Assembly: GCA_964410915.1 (NCBI GenBank)
Contig: CAYPIU010000047.1
Span: 1 to 13,161 of the forward strand
DNA from: CAZFJG01 sp964410915
GTDB lineage: Bacteria > Synergistota > Synergistia > Synergistales > JAFGMB01
Length of the DNA: 13,161 bases
Reading direction: 5' to 3'
How positions within the stretch are numbered: position 1 is the first letter of the stretch; each line of letters starts with the position of its first letter. Made by a program: the position numbers and the translations under genes. Below, piece by piece: positions 13,138-13,161 of the stretch. Under the pieces are notes generated by a model. It saw nothing but the letters and a program-made list of their open reading frames with translations. It ran no database searches and was not told where the DNA came from.

Positions 13138-13161
13138 ATGGCAAATGGTGTGACGGTCTTT
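13138..13161 (+). CDS. Start of a plus-strand gene, cut by the window end
   Basis: TTGGAGGT (13123-13130) is a strong ribosome binding site seven bases before ATG 13138. The frame MANGVTVF stays open to the window edge. Eight residues are too few to name a product. Its divergent position relative to the oxidoreductase operon is typical for either a regulator or a co-regulated enzyme. Confidence 0.6.

Noticed and set aside
1..13161. CRISPR arrays, tRNA, rRNA, insertion sequences
   Set aside because: No regularly spaced repeats, conserved RNA gene sequence, or transposase motifs were seen on either strand.

Overview
The window has two oppositely oriented halves. It most likely comes from an anaerobic bacterium of the Thermotogota or Synergistota kind. 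The evidence for that is a Thermotoga-like order of shikimate genes, a shikimate kinase/dehydroquinate synthase fusion, and a tungsten-type aldehyde:ferredoxin oxidoreductase next to an amino-acid/amine permease. The taxonomic call is an inference only. A run of exactly 100 N shows that the sequence is a scaffolded draft.

Plus strand, 1-6566: an aromatic amino acid operon. A near-consensus sigma-70 promoter (75-103) precedes a leader of about 280 nt. The leader has a good ribosome binding site and a previously uncalled 48-codon reading frame (170-316), in which 10 of residues 13-28 are Tyr, Phe or Trp. A strong intrinsic terminator (352-390) follows, then aroF. A segment inside the leader (282-292) can pair with the 5' arm of the terminator. 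This is the architecture of ribosome-mediated transcription attenuation by aromatic amino acids. The structural genes follow in the order aroF, aroA, [gap], aroE, aroC, aroKB, aroQ and chorismate mutase, mostly with overlapping or touching ends. Together they encode all seven steps from PEP plus erythrose-4-phosphate to chorismate, plus the first step towards Phe/Tyr.

The 100-N gap at 2684-2783 hides the C-terminus of AroA and the N-terminal two-thirds of AroE. An open reading frame that runs through the N block joins AroA to an out-of-frame piece of aroE and is an artefact.

Minus strand, 12663 down to 6582: an aldehyde:ferredoxin oxidoreductase-family protein, an ornithine cyclodeaminase/mu-crystallin-family protein, three small unrecognised membrane proteins, an APC-family permease resembling ethanolamine permeases, and a small membrane protein with a PGSGYVFLG motif. 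All point the same way with short gaps, except for 227 bp (9114-9340) that holds an 11-bp-arm inverted repeat. The set looks like an uptake and oxidation module for an amine or amino acid, but the substrate cannot be read from the sequence.

The AT-rich 474-bp divergent region (12664-13137) carries a likely promoter for the oxidoreductase, dyad-symmetric operator candidates and a pair of 17-bp direct repeats. A new plus-strand gene begins at 13138 and runs off the window.
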